Part shown: piece by piece, positions 24,692-34,500 of the stretch
How positions within the stretch are numbered: the stretch's first letter is position 1
How the letters are laid out: each line of letters opens with the position of its first letter
Assembly (NCBI GenBank): GCA_016926155.1
Contig: JAFGPC010000052.1
Span: 1 to 53,406, forward strand
DNA: 53,406 nt
Direction of reading: 5' to 3'
DNA from: Sedimentisphaerales bacterium
Lineage (GTDB): Bacteria; Planctomycetota; Phycisphaerae; Sedimentisphaerales; Anaerohalosphaeraceae
Position numbers and translations under genes: made by a program
Notes under the pieces: generated by a model
Seen by the model: the letters and a program-made list of their open reading frames with translations, nothing else
The model's database searches: none
Told to the model about the DNA's origin: nothing

Positions 24692-27600
24692 TTATTCTTG
24701 CTGTCGATCTTCCAGCCAGTGCATGGCCATCAATGACACATCCAGCAGACTAACGATACAATCCCCATTCAGATCTCCCATGATCTGCTTCTCACAAATC
24801 GGCTTGTCAAACCAGGTCTTGCTCGCCTGAACGGTTCCACCATAGCCTCCCACATTAACAATCCCCCCATTGGGGAATGGTTCATGCATGATCAGGCTTA
24901 GCGGATCACCCGCGTCAATACAGGGACTGGTAACTTCATCCTGCACCCATGTGTTTGTTGCAGGATCCCACCGTCCTGCCTGGGATTTCAGGTGATAGTC
25001 CCCCGCTGTCGTATCTGCAAACAACGGATCGACATCCATATTCACGTCGCCCCACGTTAAATTATCCGCTGAATCGATAGAGATTCCGTTCATGCCCCCT
25101 TCCAGGTTCGAAAATCGTATCGATACTTTTGTGTTATCCCAGACCCACAGATGATTCCCATCCTGAGCCGAATTACTCCGGAAGATGCTGTTGGCCACAT
25201 CCAATTCGGCAAAATGGCTGGAGGCCAGCGCTCCGCCGCGGCTTTCGGCGCTATTATTCACCAACGTGGCATTTTCCAAAGATAAGCGATTATTAAAACT
25301 GTGTATCGCGCCGCCCTCTATATCACATTGATTATTGGCAAAGAGACAACGGTGAATAACCACCTCATTAAACCAGTTGTCAATAGCCCCTCCATGCCAA
25401 GAGGCATGATTGTTCAGGAACTGGCTGTCCCGGATTGTCAGAGATCCTTCACTAGCACTGATCGCCCCGCCATCCGGCCCGACATTGTCCACAAAGTTAC
25501 TCCCCTTGATTTCAATATGAGCCGCAGCAGATCCTATCGCGCCGCTCCCGTCGGTACCCTCGTTCCCGATGAATTCGCTGTCGATGATTTCGATCTGGCA
25601 GTCCCTTAGATAGAGAGCTCCGGCCCAGGAAAAGACGGCCTGATTCTGTTCGAATCGGCATCGTTCCATGCGGGCTTCTCCTCCCAATTGCATCATCGCT
25701 CCTCCATAATATTCAGCATCAAATCCGGTCGTCATATTACGTTCAAATAAACAATCCACAAATCCCGGCTTGCCGTTGATGCTCAATACCGCCCCGCCGC
25801 GGGCCGTAACATCGCCGCTGAAACTGAAATTTTCCACAAACCGACAACCCCGAAATACCGGACCGCCATTGACGTTGCAAACCGCCCCGCCGCCGGTTTT
25901 CGCACCGAAAGAGATGGCTGTGTTACGGTAAAACGTACAGTGGTTCAGACTTGGATTCCCATGATCATTGTACATTCCACCACCGTTGTTTCCCGGTTCG
26001 GTATACATATTATTACAACAGGGAACATCATATTGTTGCCCATAGACACCATATAGATTCGCGTTTCCTGCCGTAATCGTTACTCCGTCCAGAACCGCTG
26101 TTTCATCGGTTCCATTACCGGTCACTACAGAGTATGCATTGTCATCCCGGCTTGAATCACGGGCATAGGAATGAACATCTTCCCATTCCCAGGAAGCCAA
26201 AGGTTCATCATTGTTGAGAAGATCACCAGAAAAGATTGTTTTGTGCAGATCTATATCCCGAGTATAAGGATTCACTGCCCCATTCCCTGCATATCCTCCT
26301 TTGATCGTAATTCCATTACGAAGATGAAAACTCGCCTGACGATCCCCCTGTAATACATCGTTACCCCGATCAGGATAATACACACCTTGCCCGATATGGA
26401 CATGCTCTCCTTCCTGTGCAGCGGCCAGGGCATCCTGAAGAGAAATGAAAGCGTCTGTCCAGTTTAAACCTGTATTCGCACCTGAAGCATTATCATCTAC
26501 ATACCATATCTTTTTCTGGACACTTTCATATGCCCCGACATCTACCCGATCAAACATTAGACGGTGTAATCCATCCAGATCCTTTTCTCGATAGAATACA
26601 ACATATGCCCATGGATTGGGGAAATAATATCCTTCCGGAATTGTTCCCCCTATATTCCGGGCTATATACATCGGATCGCCCCGATCCAGACAGGGGGAAC
26701 CTTCCCCCAGGTGATAGTCTCCATGAATCCATATCCCATTGGCATTACGAAAACCCGCCTGCATAAAATTCGGATTTGAACTCAGATTTCCCGAACCTAT
26801 CCAGGAACCTTCAACACAACTGTACTGGACGGACAGATATTCGAAATCACCATCGATTTGAAGGTTTGTTGGACTCGTCCCTAATGTGGTCCAGTTATCC
26901 CATAGGATGCAATTACGGAGCCGAACCGTTGTCTCATCGATATAGAATGCAGCCTGACGATTTCCGACCAGTGTGCAAAGGATTAACGAACTGCCAAACG
27001 TCCTGTAGGAACTGTCATAAATAGCCCCTCCTTCCTCTTCTGAGATGTTACCGGCAATGAGGCAATTAATATAACTGCAAAGGGTATTGCTTTCACTGCA
27101 CACAGCCCCTCCTCGACCGTAGGTGGCATTATCGAGTAATTCACAGGAATCAAATAAAATGAAAGAACTCCGACACGTTCCACATCCATCCAGATTCACT
27201 GCTCCCCCTTTTTCCTGAGCGGCATTATTAACAAATCGACACCGTTCCAAAATCACGCGGCTGTTCCAAAAGGCCAGTCCCCCGCCACTGCTTTGTGCGA
27301 CATTCGCTTGGAAGGTACAGTTTCGCAGAATTGCATTACTGTAATCCACCAACACCCCGCCTCCGACGGAATCGGAATGACCGTCACGAATAATAAATCC
27401 ATCCAGGATTGCAACATCTTCGTCTTCTGAACCGATTGTGACTATATGTCGGGTATTATCACTACGTGTCGGGTGCCCCAGATAATCGAGAGGATTGTCT
27501 AATACAACATCATTCCCATTCAGATCCCCGCTCAGAATAGTCTCATACAGAATTACATCCCGTGCATCGGGATCAGAAGCTCCCGCTCCGGCATACCCTC

Positions 27601-27880
27601 CTTTAACAGGACAACGAGTATTCAAGGAGAATGTGGTGTTTTGTGGACCTCCCGCTCGTGCCGGTCGATAAATACCCTGGGCAACTCGGATTTCCGAGGT
27701 TTCGCCATTTGCCTCTTCGAGGGCAATATGCAGGCTTGTAAAGGCATCGGGCCAACAGGTACCGGTATTGGCTCCGGTTGCATTGTCATCCACGTAGATA
27801 ATCCCGGCCCAAACACAATTTGACAGGACCAGAACAAATCCTCCCAGAATGAAGCGGTAGAGATTCGACCTAAGACTCAT
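24692..27880 (-). CDS. Secreted two-module beta-helix protein, first gene of the three-gene array
   Basis: The 1062-residue protein has a signal peptide (1-25, ending 'NCVWAG') and two beta-helix modules opening at about 27 ('IIYVDDNATGANTG') and 462 ('IWYVDDNASGANTG'). The second module is long, with many 'GGA' rungs ('RGGAVLSINGKPGFVDCLF', 'HGGAIDNWFNEVVIHRCLF'). The tail, 'GDLNGDCIVSLLDVSLMAMHW', is the same dockerin-like anchor as in the two downstream genes. AAGGGG lies about 10 bases upstream of the ATG. As the first gene of the array it would carry the leader RNA described at 27995-28272. Confidence 0.85.
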   Translation of the reverse strand: MSLRSNLYRFILGGFVLVLSNCVWAGIIYVDDNATGANTGTCWPDAFTSLHIALEEANGETSEIRVAQGIYRPARAGGPQNTTFSLNTRCPVKGGYAGAGASDPDARDVILYETILSGDLNGNDVVLDNPLDYLGHPTRSDNTRHIVTIGSEDEDVAILDGFIIRDGHSDSVGGGVLVDYSNAILRNCTFQANVAQSSGGGLAFWNSRVILERCRFVNNAAQEKGGAVNLDGCGTCRSSFILFDSCELLDNATYGRGGAVCSESNTLCSYINCLIAGNISEEEGGAIYDSSYRTFGSSLILCTLVGNRQAAFYIDETTVRLRNCILWDNWTTLGTSPTNLQIDGDFEYLSVQYSCVEGSWIGSGNLSSNPNFMQAGFRNANGIWIHGDYHLGEGSPCLDRGDPMYIARNIGGTIPEGYYFPNPWAYVVFYREKDLDGLHRLMFDRVDVGAYESVQKKIWYVDDNASGANTGLNWTDAFISLQDALAAAQEGEHVHIGQGVYYPDRGNDVLQGDRQASFHLRNGITIKGGYAGNGAVNPYTRDIDLHKTIFSGDLLNNDEPLASWEWEDVHSYARDSSRDDNAYSVVTGNGTDETAVLDGVTITAGNANLYGVYGQQYDVPCCNNMYTEPGNNGGGMYNDHGNPSLNHCTFYRNTAISFGAKTGGGAVCNVNGGPVFRGCRFVENFSFSGDVTARGGAVLSINGKPGFVDCLFERNMTTGFDAEYYGGAMMQLGGEARMERCRFEQNQAVFSWAGALYLRDCQIEIIDSEFIGNEGTDGSGAIGSAAAHIEIKGSNFVDNVGPDGGAISASEGSLTIRDSQFLNNHASWHGGAIDNWFNEVVIHRCLFANNQCDIEGGAIHSFNNRLSLENATLVNNSAESRGGALASSHFAELDVANSIFRSNSAQDGNHLWVWDNTKVSIRFSNLEGGMNGISIDSADNLTWGDVNMDVDPLFADTTAGDYHLKSQAGRWDPATNTWVQDEVTSPCIDAGDPLSLIMHEPFPNGGIVNVGGYGGTVQASKTWFDKPICEKQIMGDLNGDCIVSLLDVSLMAMHWLEDRQQE

Positions 27881-27994
27881 GACGCACCCCTTTCCAAGAC
27901 CTATTGACTGCTGACAAAAAATCTCTTCGGATGATGAACTTTACAGTGAAATCCGGTGTTCCAGACGCCTTATGATCAGTGCCAACCAAAACTC

Positions 27995-28272
27995 TATGGA
28001 TAAAACCTCAAAAATATGCCCCGAGCGACCCCTTCATCACCCCCCGGCAGGGACGTCTCAGGGCATCGTAGAGGTTTCCTATCCATACGACCAAGTAGAG
28101 TCTGTAGAGCAAACTAACACCCTTTAGCTCTTCCTATTTCCCACTCACATCATCGCTCGCTATCGGTCATGCGAACAACCGTCCCCCTGCTCAGGCCCTC
28201 TCAAACCTCAATGACCCCAGAGATGCCCTGGGCCACCAGAAACATTGTGACGGGCTTGGCGGCTCACAGGGC
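27995..28272 (-). promoter_or_regulatory. Structured leader with mutually exclusive hairpins, upstream of the beta-helix operon
   Basis: TATGGAT (27995-28001), AAACCTC (28003-28009) and ATGCCC (28016-28021) pair in nested order with GGGCAT (28061-28066), GAGGTTT (28071-28077) and ATCCATA (28081-28087). The inner part continues with GAG/CTC, CG/CG and CCC/GGG, a 93-base hairpin in all. A second hairpin pairs GCCCTG (28225-28230) with CAGGGC (28267-28272), supported by GCCA/TGGC inside. CAGGGCAT (28059-28066) is also perfectly complementary to ATGCCCTG (28223-28230), so an alternative 8-bp helix would break both. This is the arrangement expected of an attenuator or riboswitch. It lies in a divergent region, so it is not a gene-end terminator; minus-strand transcription is inferred. 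I do not recognise a known riboswitch class. Confidence 0.45.
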
Positions 28273-28567
28273 AGTAAAATCGAAACTTCCGGATGACATT
28301 AAAAACAAACATAAACGCTTTCATATACTACAGTTACAAACAAGAGAACTCGTTTTTATCAGTCCGGTTTTATTATTGCGTCTACTTATATTTTATTTCA
28401 GATCAATCGAACCAAATAACCTTCCTGTCTATACTATACGAGTAGGAAATGGAACAATCTGTTACATCGTTTTTAGGAAAATACAAACCTCTATTGTATT
28501 ATTGCACAATGAACCTGATATGGTACGATATATCCAAAGAATTTAAGCCAAATATAGGGAGAACAGA
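28273..28567. other. Non-coding region upstream of the M16 protease gene
   Basis: AT-rich sequence with a nominal ORF crossing it that shows no protein-like composition. It should contain the protease promoter, but no strong -35/-10 pair stands out. The protease ribosome site (GGGAG) is at its end. Confidence 0.3.
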
Positions 28568-31408
28568 ATGCCTGGTAAAAATCGAACTCGATGGATCGTA
28601 TTACCCATTTTTCTTTCACTGTATCTGATTACAGGTTGTGAACACCTCGCAAAACCTTCTTCGAAATCTTTAACAATCTCCAAAGACAGGCTCTTTGACT
28701 ACCAGAAAATCGAACTGGACAACGGCCTTCAGATCATCACGATGGAGGATTTCTCCACTCCAATCGTTGCCATTCAGGTCTGGTATCAGGTCGGTTCCAA
28801 AGATGAACAGCCCGATCGACAGGGATATGCTCATATGTTCGAACATATGATGTTCAAGGGCACTGACCATGTTGGCGACGAGGAACATTCCAAGCTGATC
28901 AACAAAGTCGGCGGTTCCCTTAACGCAGGGACCTATTTTGACTGGACCTTTTACTATGAAACTGTTCCGGTCGATCAGCTTGAGCTGGCCTTATGGCTGG
29001 AAGCCGAACGAATGAACTACTTGAGGATTGATCAGGAAGCGTTCGACACGGAACGTAAGGTCGTGGAAGAAGAATTGCGAATGGGCGAAAATCGGCCGTA
29101 TGGAACCCTCTATAAAAGAGTGATGGCTGGAATGTACCAGACACACCCCTACCGCTGGACTCCGATCGGCAACCTGGCCCATCTACGGGCGACCAGTGTA
29201 GCTGACCTGCGAAGCTTCTGGACGCGATATTATGTGCCGAATAATGCCGTGCTGGTCATTACCGGAGCTGTTACTCACCAACACGCCCAGCAAATGGCAA
29301 AGAAATATTTCGGCTGGGTACCCCCTTTGCCCGATCCTCCACGGGTCACCGTGCGCGAGCCGAAATGGGAATCGGAGGAACGAATCGTAATCAAGGATGA
29401 AAACGCGCCCGCCGCCATGGTTGATATTGCCTGGCGGACGGTCCCCACAGGACACGATGATGAAATTCCATTATCCCTTCTTAGCGAGATCCTCGGTGGA
29501 GGAGCCAGTTCGCGATTATATCGAGATCTGGTCGCAGACAAACAATGGGCCGTTTCAGCATCGGCTTCAACCTGGAATTTACAGCAGGATGGATTATTTT
29601 TTACTGATGCTGTCCTGGCTGAAACCGCCGACGCCAATGCTATTGTTGAGGTAATATGGGACCATATCAACCGTCTCCAAAATGAAGGCGTGACTTCTGA
29701 AGAATTGACAAAGGCGCGCAATCAAATGCTGAAATCCGTTGTAACGCAGAACCTGAGTATTGACAGCAAGGCTCGTTTACTAGGTTCAACGACAGTGGAA
29801 ACCGGTAATACAGATAATGTGAACATGTTAATTGACCGTATCCGGTCGATAACCCGAGATGACTTACAGGCCATGGCCCGTAAATACCTTCGAAAAGACA
29901 GCGTCAAGATCTTTATAGTCGAGCAGAACAAAGGCGGCATGACGGCCTCAACCAAGGATAATGAGGCCGCTGTCATTACGGCCGAGCCCGAAACAAATCC
30001 ACCCGCTCCGGGCCGTGCCGGGATCGTCCGTCCGGAGAATTTCCCCATAGATCCCCCTATGGGGAAACTGGTTTCCGAGGCCCCTATGCCCAAATTCTCC
30101 CGGCATACGCTGGGTAACGGACTGAAAGTGCTTGTTGTGCCGAATCATGAGGTTCCTTTTGTCACAGTCATGCTGGGCTTTCTCAACGGAGCATGGACTG
30201 AAGATAAGCCGGGAACTGCCAACCTGGCCATGCAGATGCTCAAACGCGGCACCGAAAAACATACCGAGGCCCAGTTGGCACAGATTCTGGATGAAAATGC
30301 GATTTCACTTTCCGGATCGGCTTCCATGGACACAGCGACTGTTAATGCCAACTGTCTGACCGACTCTCTCGAACTGACGATGGAGTTGCTGACCGAAATT
30401 ATACAAATCCCAACATTCAATGCGGATGAATTCGAAAAACTCCGTACTCAGGAATTGACCGGGCTTTCCATTGAACTGGAAAACCCAAGCTATCTGGCCG
30501 GTAAGCATTACCGGGAACTGCTATATGGTAACCACCCCTATGCCCGGACGGTCACAGGAGAAATCGACCAGGTTAAGGCCCTGACAACGGAGGATCTTCA
30601 GCAGTGGTGGGCTTCCAGTCTGCGGCCGGAAAAGGCAGCCTTGATTTTTGCCGGAGACATTTCGAAAAGTCGCGCATTGGAACTGGCACGGGTTTATCTG
30701 GATTCGTGGGAGGCGCCCAATCCGCCAAAAAGCATCTCCCTGCCCGCTCCGCCCAAACAGGAAGAACGCACGATCTATATTGTCGATGTGCCGGGCGCCG
30801 CACAGTGTCAGATTCGAGTCGGCCAGCGCTCTATCACGCGACACGAACAACCCGAGTATTTCATCAGTCGGGTTGTCACCAATTACTTCGGCGGAACCTT
30901 TGAAAGTCGGTTGATGCAGACAATTCGTGTCAAGAAAGGACTGACCTATGGCGCTCGCGGAGCGTATATAGCTAATCATTTTGACGGAGAGTTCACGATC
31001 AGCACGTTTACGAAAAACGAAGCGGTTGCCGAAACAGTCCGGACCATTTTCGAAGAGATCGACCGGCTCAGGAGTGAGCCCCCCTCCGATGAGGAATTGA
31101 ACAATACCAAGAGTTATTTTCTGGGCAGCTTTGTTCGAAATCGGGAAACACCGCAGTCCGTCGCGGATGACCTCTGGCTGATCGAATCTCAGAACCTGCA
31201 AAAGGACTACCTGGAATGTCTGCTTAAGACGATCACCGAAACCAGTAAAGAAGATTGTGTGGAATTCGTAAAAGAGACGCTAGCTCCGGACAGAATGGTT
31301 GTGGTCGTCACTGGTGACGCGGAAAAAGTACAAGCGGATTTGGAAACCATTGCCCCGGTCAAAGTCATCGAGCCGAAAAAAACCGAGCCGGTCGCCGCAG
31401 GATACTGA
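28568..31408 (+). CDS. M16-family zinc metallopeptidase lipoprotein (two M16 domains)
   Basis: The 946-residue protein starts at ATG 28568 with GGAG 7 bases upstream. It has a lipobox, 'LITGC', with cysteine 24. The first M16 domain carries the inverted zinc motif HxxEH (H89, E92, H93 in 'HMFEHMMF'), with the third ligand expected at E167-E169, about 75 residues on. A linker of about 40 residues (around 455-500) leads to a second M16 domain (about 505-930) that lacks HxxEH and probably forms the other half of the peptide-holding chamber. This is the pitrilysin/PqqL-type layout in one chain. It is probably anchored in the periplasm and degrades short peptides. Confidence 0.9.
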   Translation: MPGKNRTRWIVLPIFLSLYLITGCEHLAKPSSKSLTISKDRLFDYQKIELDNGLQIITMEDFSTPIVAIQVWYQVGSKDEQPDRQGYAHMFEHMMFKGTDHVGDEEHSKLINKVGGSLNAGTYFDWTFYYETVPVDQLELALWLEAERMNYLRIDQEAFDTERKVVEEELRMGENRPYGTLYKRVMAGMYQTHPYRWTPIGNLAHLRATSVADLRSFWTRYYVPNNAVLVITGAVTHQHAQQMAKKYFGWVPPLPDPPRVTVREPKWESEERIVIKDENAPAAMVDIAWRTVPTGHDDEIPLSLLSEILGGGASSRLYRDLVADKQWAVSASASTWNLQQDGLFFTDAVLAETADANAIVEVIWDHINRLQNEGVTSEELTKARNQMLKSVVTQNLSIDSKARLLGSTTVETGNTDNVNMLIDRIRSITRDDLQAMARKYLRKDSVKIFIVEQNKGGMTASTKDNEAAVITAEPETNPPAPGRAGIVRPENFPIDPPMGKLVSEAPMPKFSRHTLGNGLKVLVVPNHEVPFVTVMLGFLNGAWTEDKPGTANLAMQMLKRGTEKHTEAQLAQILDENAISLSGSASMDTATVNANCLTDSLELTMELLTEIIQIPTFNADEFEKLRTQELTGLSIELENPSYLAGKHYRELLYGNHPYARTVTGEIDQVKALTTEDLQQWWASSLRPEKAALIFAGDISKSRALELARVYLDSWEAPNPPKSISLPAPPKQEERTIYIVDVPGAAQCQIRVGQRSITRHEQPEYFISRVVTNYFGGTFESRLMQTIRVKKGLTYGARGAYIANHFDGEFTISTFTKNEAVAETVRTIFEEIDRLRSEPPSDEELNNTKSYFLGSFVRNRETPQSVADDLWLIESQNLQKDYLECLLKTITETSKEDCVEFVKETLAPDRMVVVVTGDAEKVQADLETIAPVKVIEPKKTEPVAAGY

Positions 31409-31457
31409 GGCGTCTATTCAAAGATTCTCAAACAAACAGATCCATGAGCATAAACTC

Positions 31458-31486
31458 TTGATTCTGTATGCTTTGAAGCGTATAAT
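31458..31486 (+). promoter_or_regulatory. Strong sigma-70 promoter of the CapA fusion gene
   Basis: TTGATT (31458-31463, four of six), a 17-base spacer and a perfect TATAAT (31481-31486). It lies 52 bases before the ATG at 31539 and after the protease stop at 31408, so the fusion gene is transcribed separately. The start codon has only a weak ribosome site. Confidence 0.65.
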
Positions 31487-31538
31487 AGCAGTATACTATA
31501 ATCGGTGTGATCTATTCATTGAACAACATGGATTTTTT

Positions 31539-34500
31539 ATGTCTAAATTGCTTCGAAGCTTTTTGAGTGCATGTACAATTTATATTTTCACAAGCACCGT
31601 TGCAGCGCAGGAAACAGAGCACCTGATTGACACATTGCAGGTCAGGATTCCTCAACTCATGGAAATCGAACACGTGCCAGGTCTTTCCATGGTGCTGATC
31701 CGGGAGAACCGGATTGTATGGAAAGGTACCTTTGGTTTTCGCTCTGCCGGGAATCCGGAAACCGTAAATGAAAGAACCATCTTTGAAGCCGCTTCAATGA
31801 GCAAGCCCCTCTTTTCGTACGGTGTTCTGAAACTGGTTGAAGAGGGCCGCTTCAACCTCGACCTTCCGTTGGATAGTTACCTTCCTGAGCCCTATCTGCC
31901 CGACCAGCCGTTGGCAAAGATAATCACGGCACGAATGGTAATGCTTCATCGGACGGGATTGCCGAACTGGCGTGAAGGCGGTTGGAGAAATGGCGGTCCC
32001 CTGTCGATTCTGCATGAGCCGGATACGCGATTCACATACTCAGGCGAAGGATACTTATACCTCCAAAGGGCAATAGAATACCTTACAGAACAATCCATGA
32101 ATGCCTGGATCGAAAATTCTTTGCTCAGGCCCCTAAACATGACCGACAGCAGTTATAAATGGAGGGATTCTTTTAAAGATAACTTTGCCGGAGGGCACGA
32201 CAAGAACGGAAAGCTGAAGAAATCCAGGCGATTCTACGACCGAGGAAACGCTGCTTTTTCTCTGTATACTACGCCAACGGATTATGCGCTGTTTCTGATG
32301 GAGATCATGAAACCGGATCGCTCGGCAAAACATTCACTAAAGACCGAGACTGTCCAAACAATTACAACATTACAGGTCCGGCCGGAAGAGGGGAATGAGC
32401 GATCATACCGCTCGCTTGGATGGGTGGTCGTCCCCGAGGAAAACGGTGGATGGGTCTGCCATAGTGGAAGCAATGGAAGCGGTTTTCGATGCAATGCCCG
32501 TTTCAATATGAAGCGAAAGTCGGGTTGTGTAATCATGACCAATTCCGACAGTGGTCGTACCGTATGGAAGGCGATTTTAGGCATAATCGATTCCATGCCT
32601 TCTCAAGATAATCCGATAAGCACAATCCCTGAGGTCATTACCCGGGGACCTGTTCAGCGCACTGTCAGATATGATTACCGCGTCATGAATCCAACCTCAA
32701 GAGCCGCCGGTAAAATCGACATTTATGTGCCTCTTCCATTCGAATCTCTCCACCAGAAAATCCATTACCTTCATCTGCCGGAGAACGGAAGGCAACGTAT
32801 CTTCACCGACATACATGGCCAGAAGCTGGTTCATTACTCTTTTGACAGTCTTGCGTCAGGCCAGTGGGTGGACCTTGGTTTTGTTGTCGGTGTGACTTTG
32901 AGCAATACACACTGGAAACCTCTGGAGCAGGCCGTACATCAGAACACGACAGATCTTACCTCCGAACAGAGGAAACGGTATCTGATGGCGGAGACAAATT
33001 ACTCGATGGATACCGACCTGATGCGCAAGGTGGCGGCCGATTTGACCATGGATGTGACAGGTGATTTTGGTAAGCTGGAAAAAATACACGACTATGTCAT
33101 AAGTAAGATCCGCTACGTTCGAGACAACACATGGGATCCGGCCGCTGTGGTGCTGGCTCGAGGTACCGGATCCTGCAGCGAGTATAACTATGTGTTGTCA
33201 GGTTTGTGTCGCCTTGCAGGATTGCCGACTCGTTGCGTGGGGGGCACTACCAATGGATTTCGCGACCTGCCCACAACCGATACGGTCTTCCATCGATGGA
33301 CAGAGGTTTTTCTGTCTGGTTATGGATGGTTTCCCGTGGACTGCTCACGGGATGCTAATCCCATTCGCGGAATGAGGAGTCACTTCGGTCGTGTATACAC
33401 AGATGCTTTAGTCTGGTGCCGCCAGGCGGGGGGGGAAGAAGATATTCTCGGCTGGGAGTACCGCGCAAAGGTCCATGTCAAAGGGGAAAATCCGGGGATT
33501 CGAGAAAATCATCGCACCCGCTGGTTTGCCTATTATCCCCAGGAACAGGTCGAAGAGGCATATAACTGGTTCCTGGGTAACACACAAATTGTACCCAAAC
33601 CGGATCTTCTGGAGTGTGCCCTCGTTCACTGGCAAAAAGCCTCAGTGGAAAACCAGGTAAAAATCATTCGTGCACTCGCTATGTCGGGTCGCAACATTTG
33701 CCTCCGACAAGCCGCGGGCCTGCCTGAAGCCGACAAACTGCGAGACCGTTGTGTGCAAGAGTTGTGCGATTCTCGGGAGCTTTCCGACATCATTCTCAAA
33801 GAAAGCCGTCAGCCTTATCAATTCCGTTCGTGGTTCAAGGACAACGAATCCTACCTGGTCTCAATACCAGATGGTCGGTTCAAATTGAGAAAAAGAACCG
33901 AGGAAAAGGAAGTACCGTCCACTACGGCGCCCTCGTCTGAAATATGGGCGAGCCTGGCTACAGAATTGGTGAATCAACTTGCTACCTCGTTGGATACTTC
34001 CATGATAAAAACTGTAGTGGTAATGCCTGTAGCAGACCAGACCATGGCTGGTTTGGGGCAAAAGAACGCATCCATCCACTTGGCTCTCAAGAATCTCATC
34101 TCTCGCAAGATGAAAGTCAAGCTTATCGAGGAGGACGATTTTGACTGCCTCATGGAAGAACAAGGCCCCGGGAGAAAAGAGTACTGGATCCTGGCAAATG
34201 GAGATAGTGGGAATATGCCCGCCTCCATGGTACCCGACATTATCCTTGTTCCACTATGCATTACAGAGCGATCCGTTAAGGAAAAAGGAGTTGTGCTGTA
34301 TCATCTCGAGTGCAAAGCTCTCCATTTGTCCACCCGTAAATACACTCGATTTGTTGCCCGGAAATATCGTCGGAAAGACGATGCCGAGCAAAGGCCTGAT
34401 CACGGTCTGCTAATCGCCGGCGGTGATACGGTTCTGGCCAGGTGGGAACATGACTTGGTGGGACATAATGGCTACGATTGGCCCCTGACAGGGATCAAGC

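Noticed and set aside
18095-27880. Repeated short DNA words in the beta-helix genes as a possible CRISPR or satellite array
   Set aside because: The repeats correspond to protein rungs of variable length within open frames, without constant repeat-spacer structure.
28169-28546. A 125-codon plus-strand frame before the M16 gene
   Set aside because: It crosses the structured leader region, has low-complexity AT-rich composition and no ribosome site.
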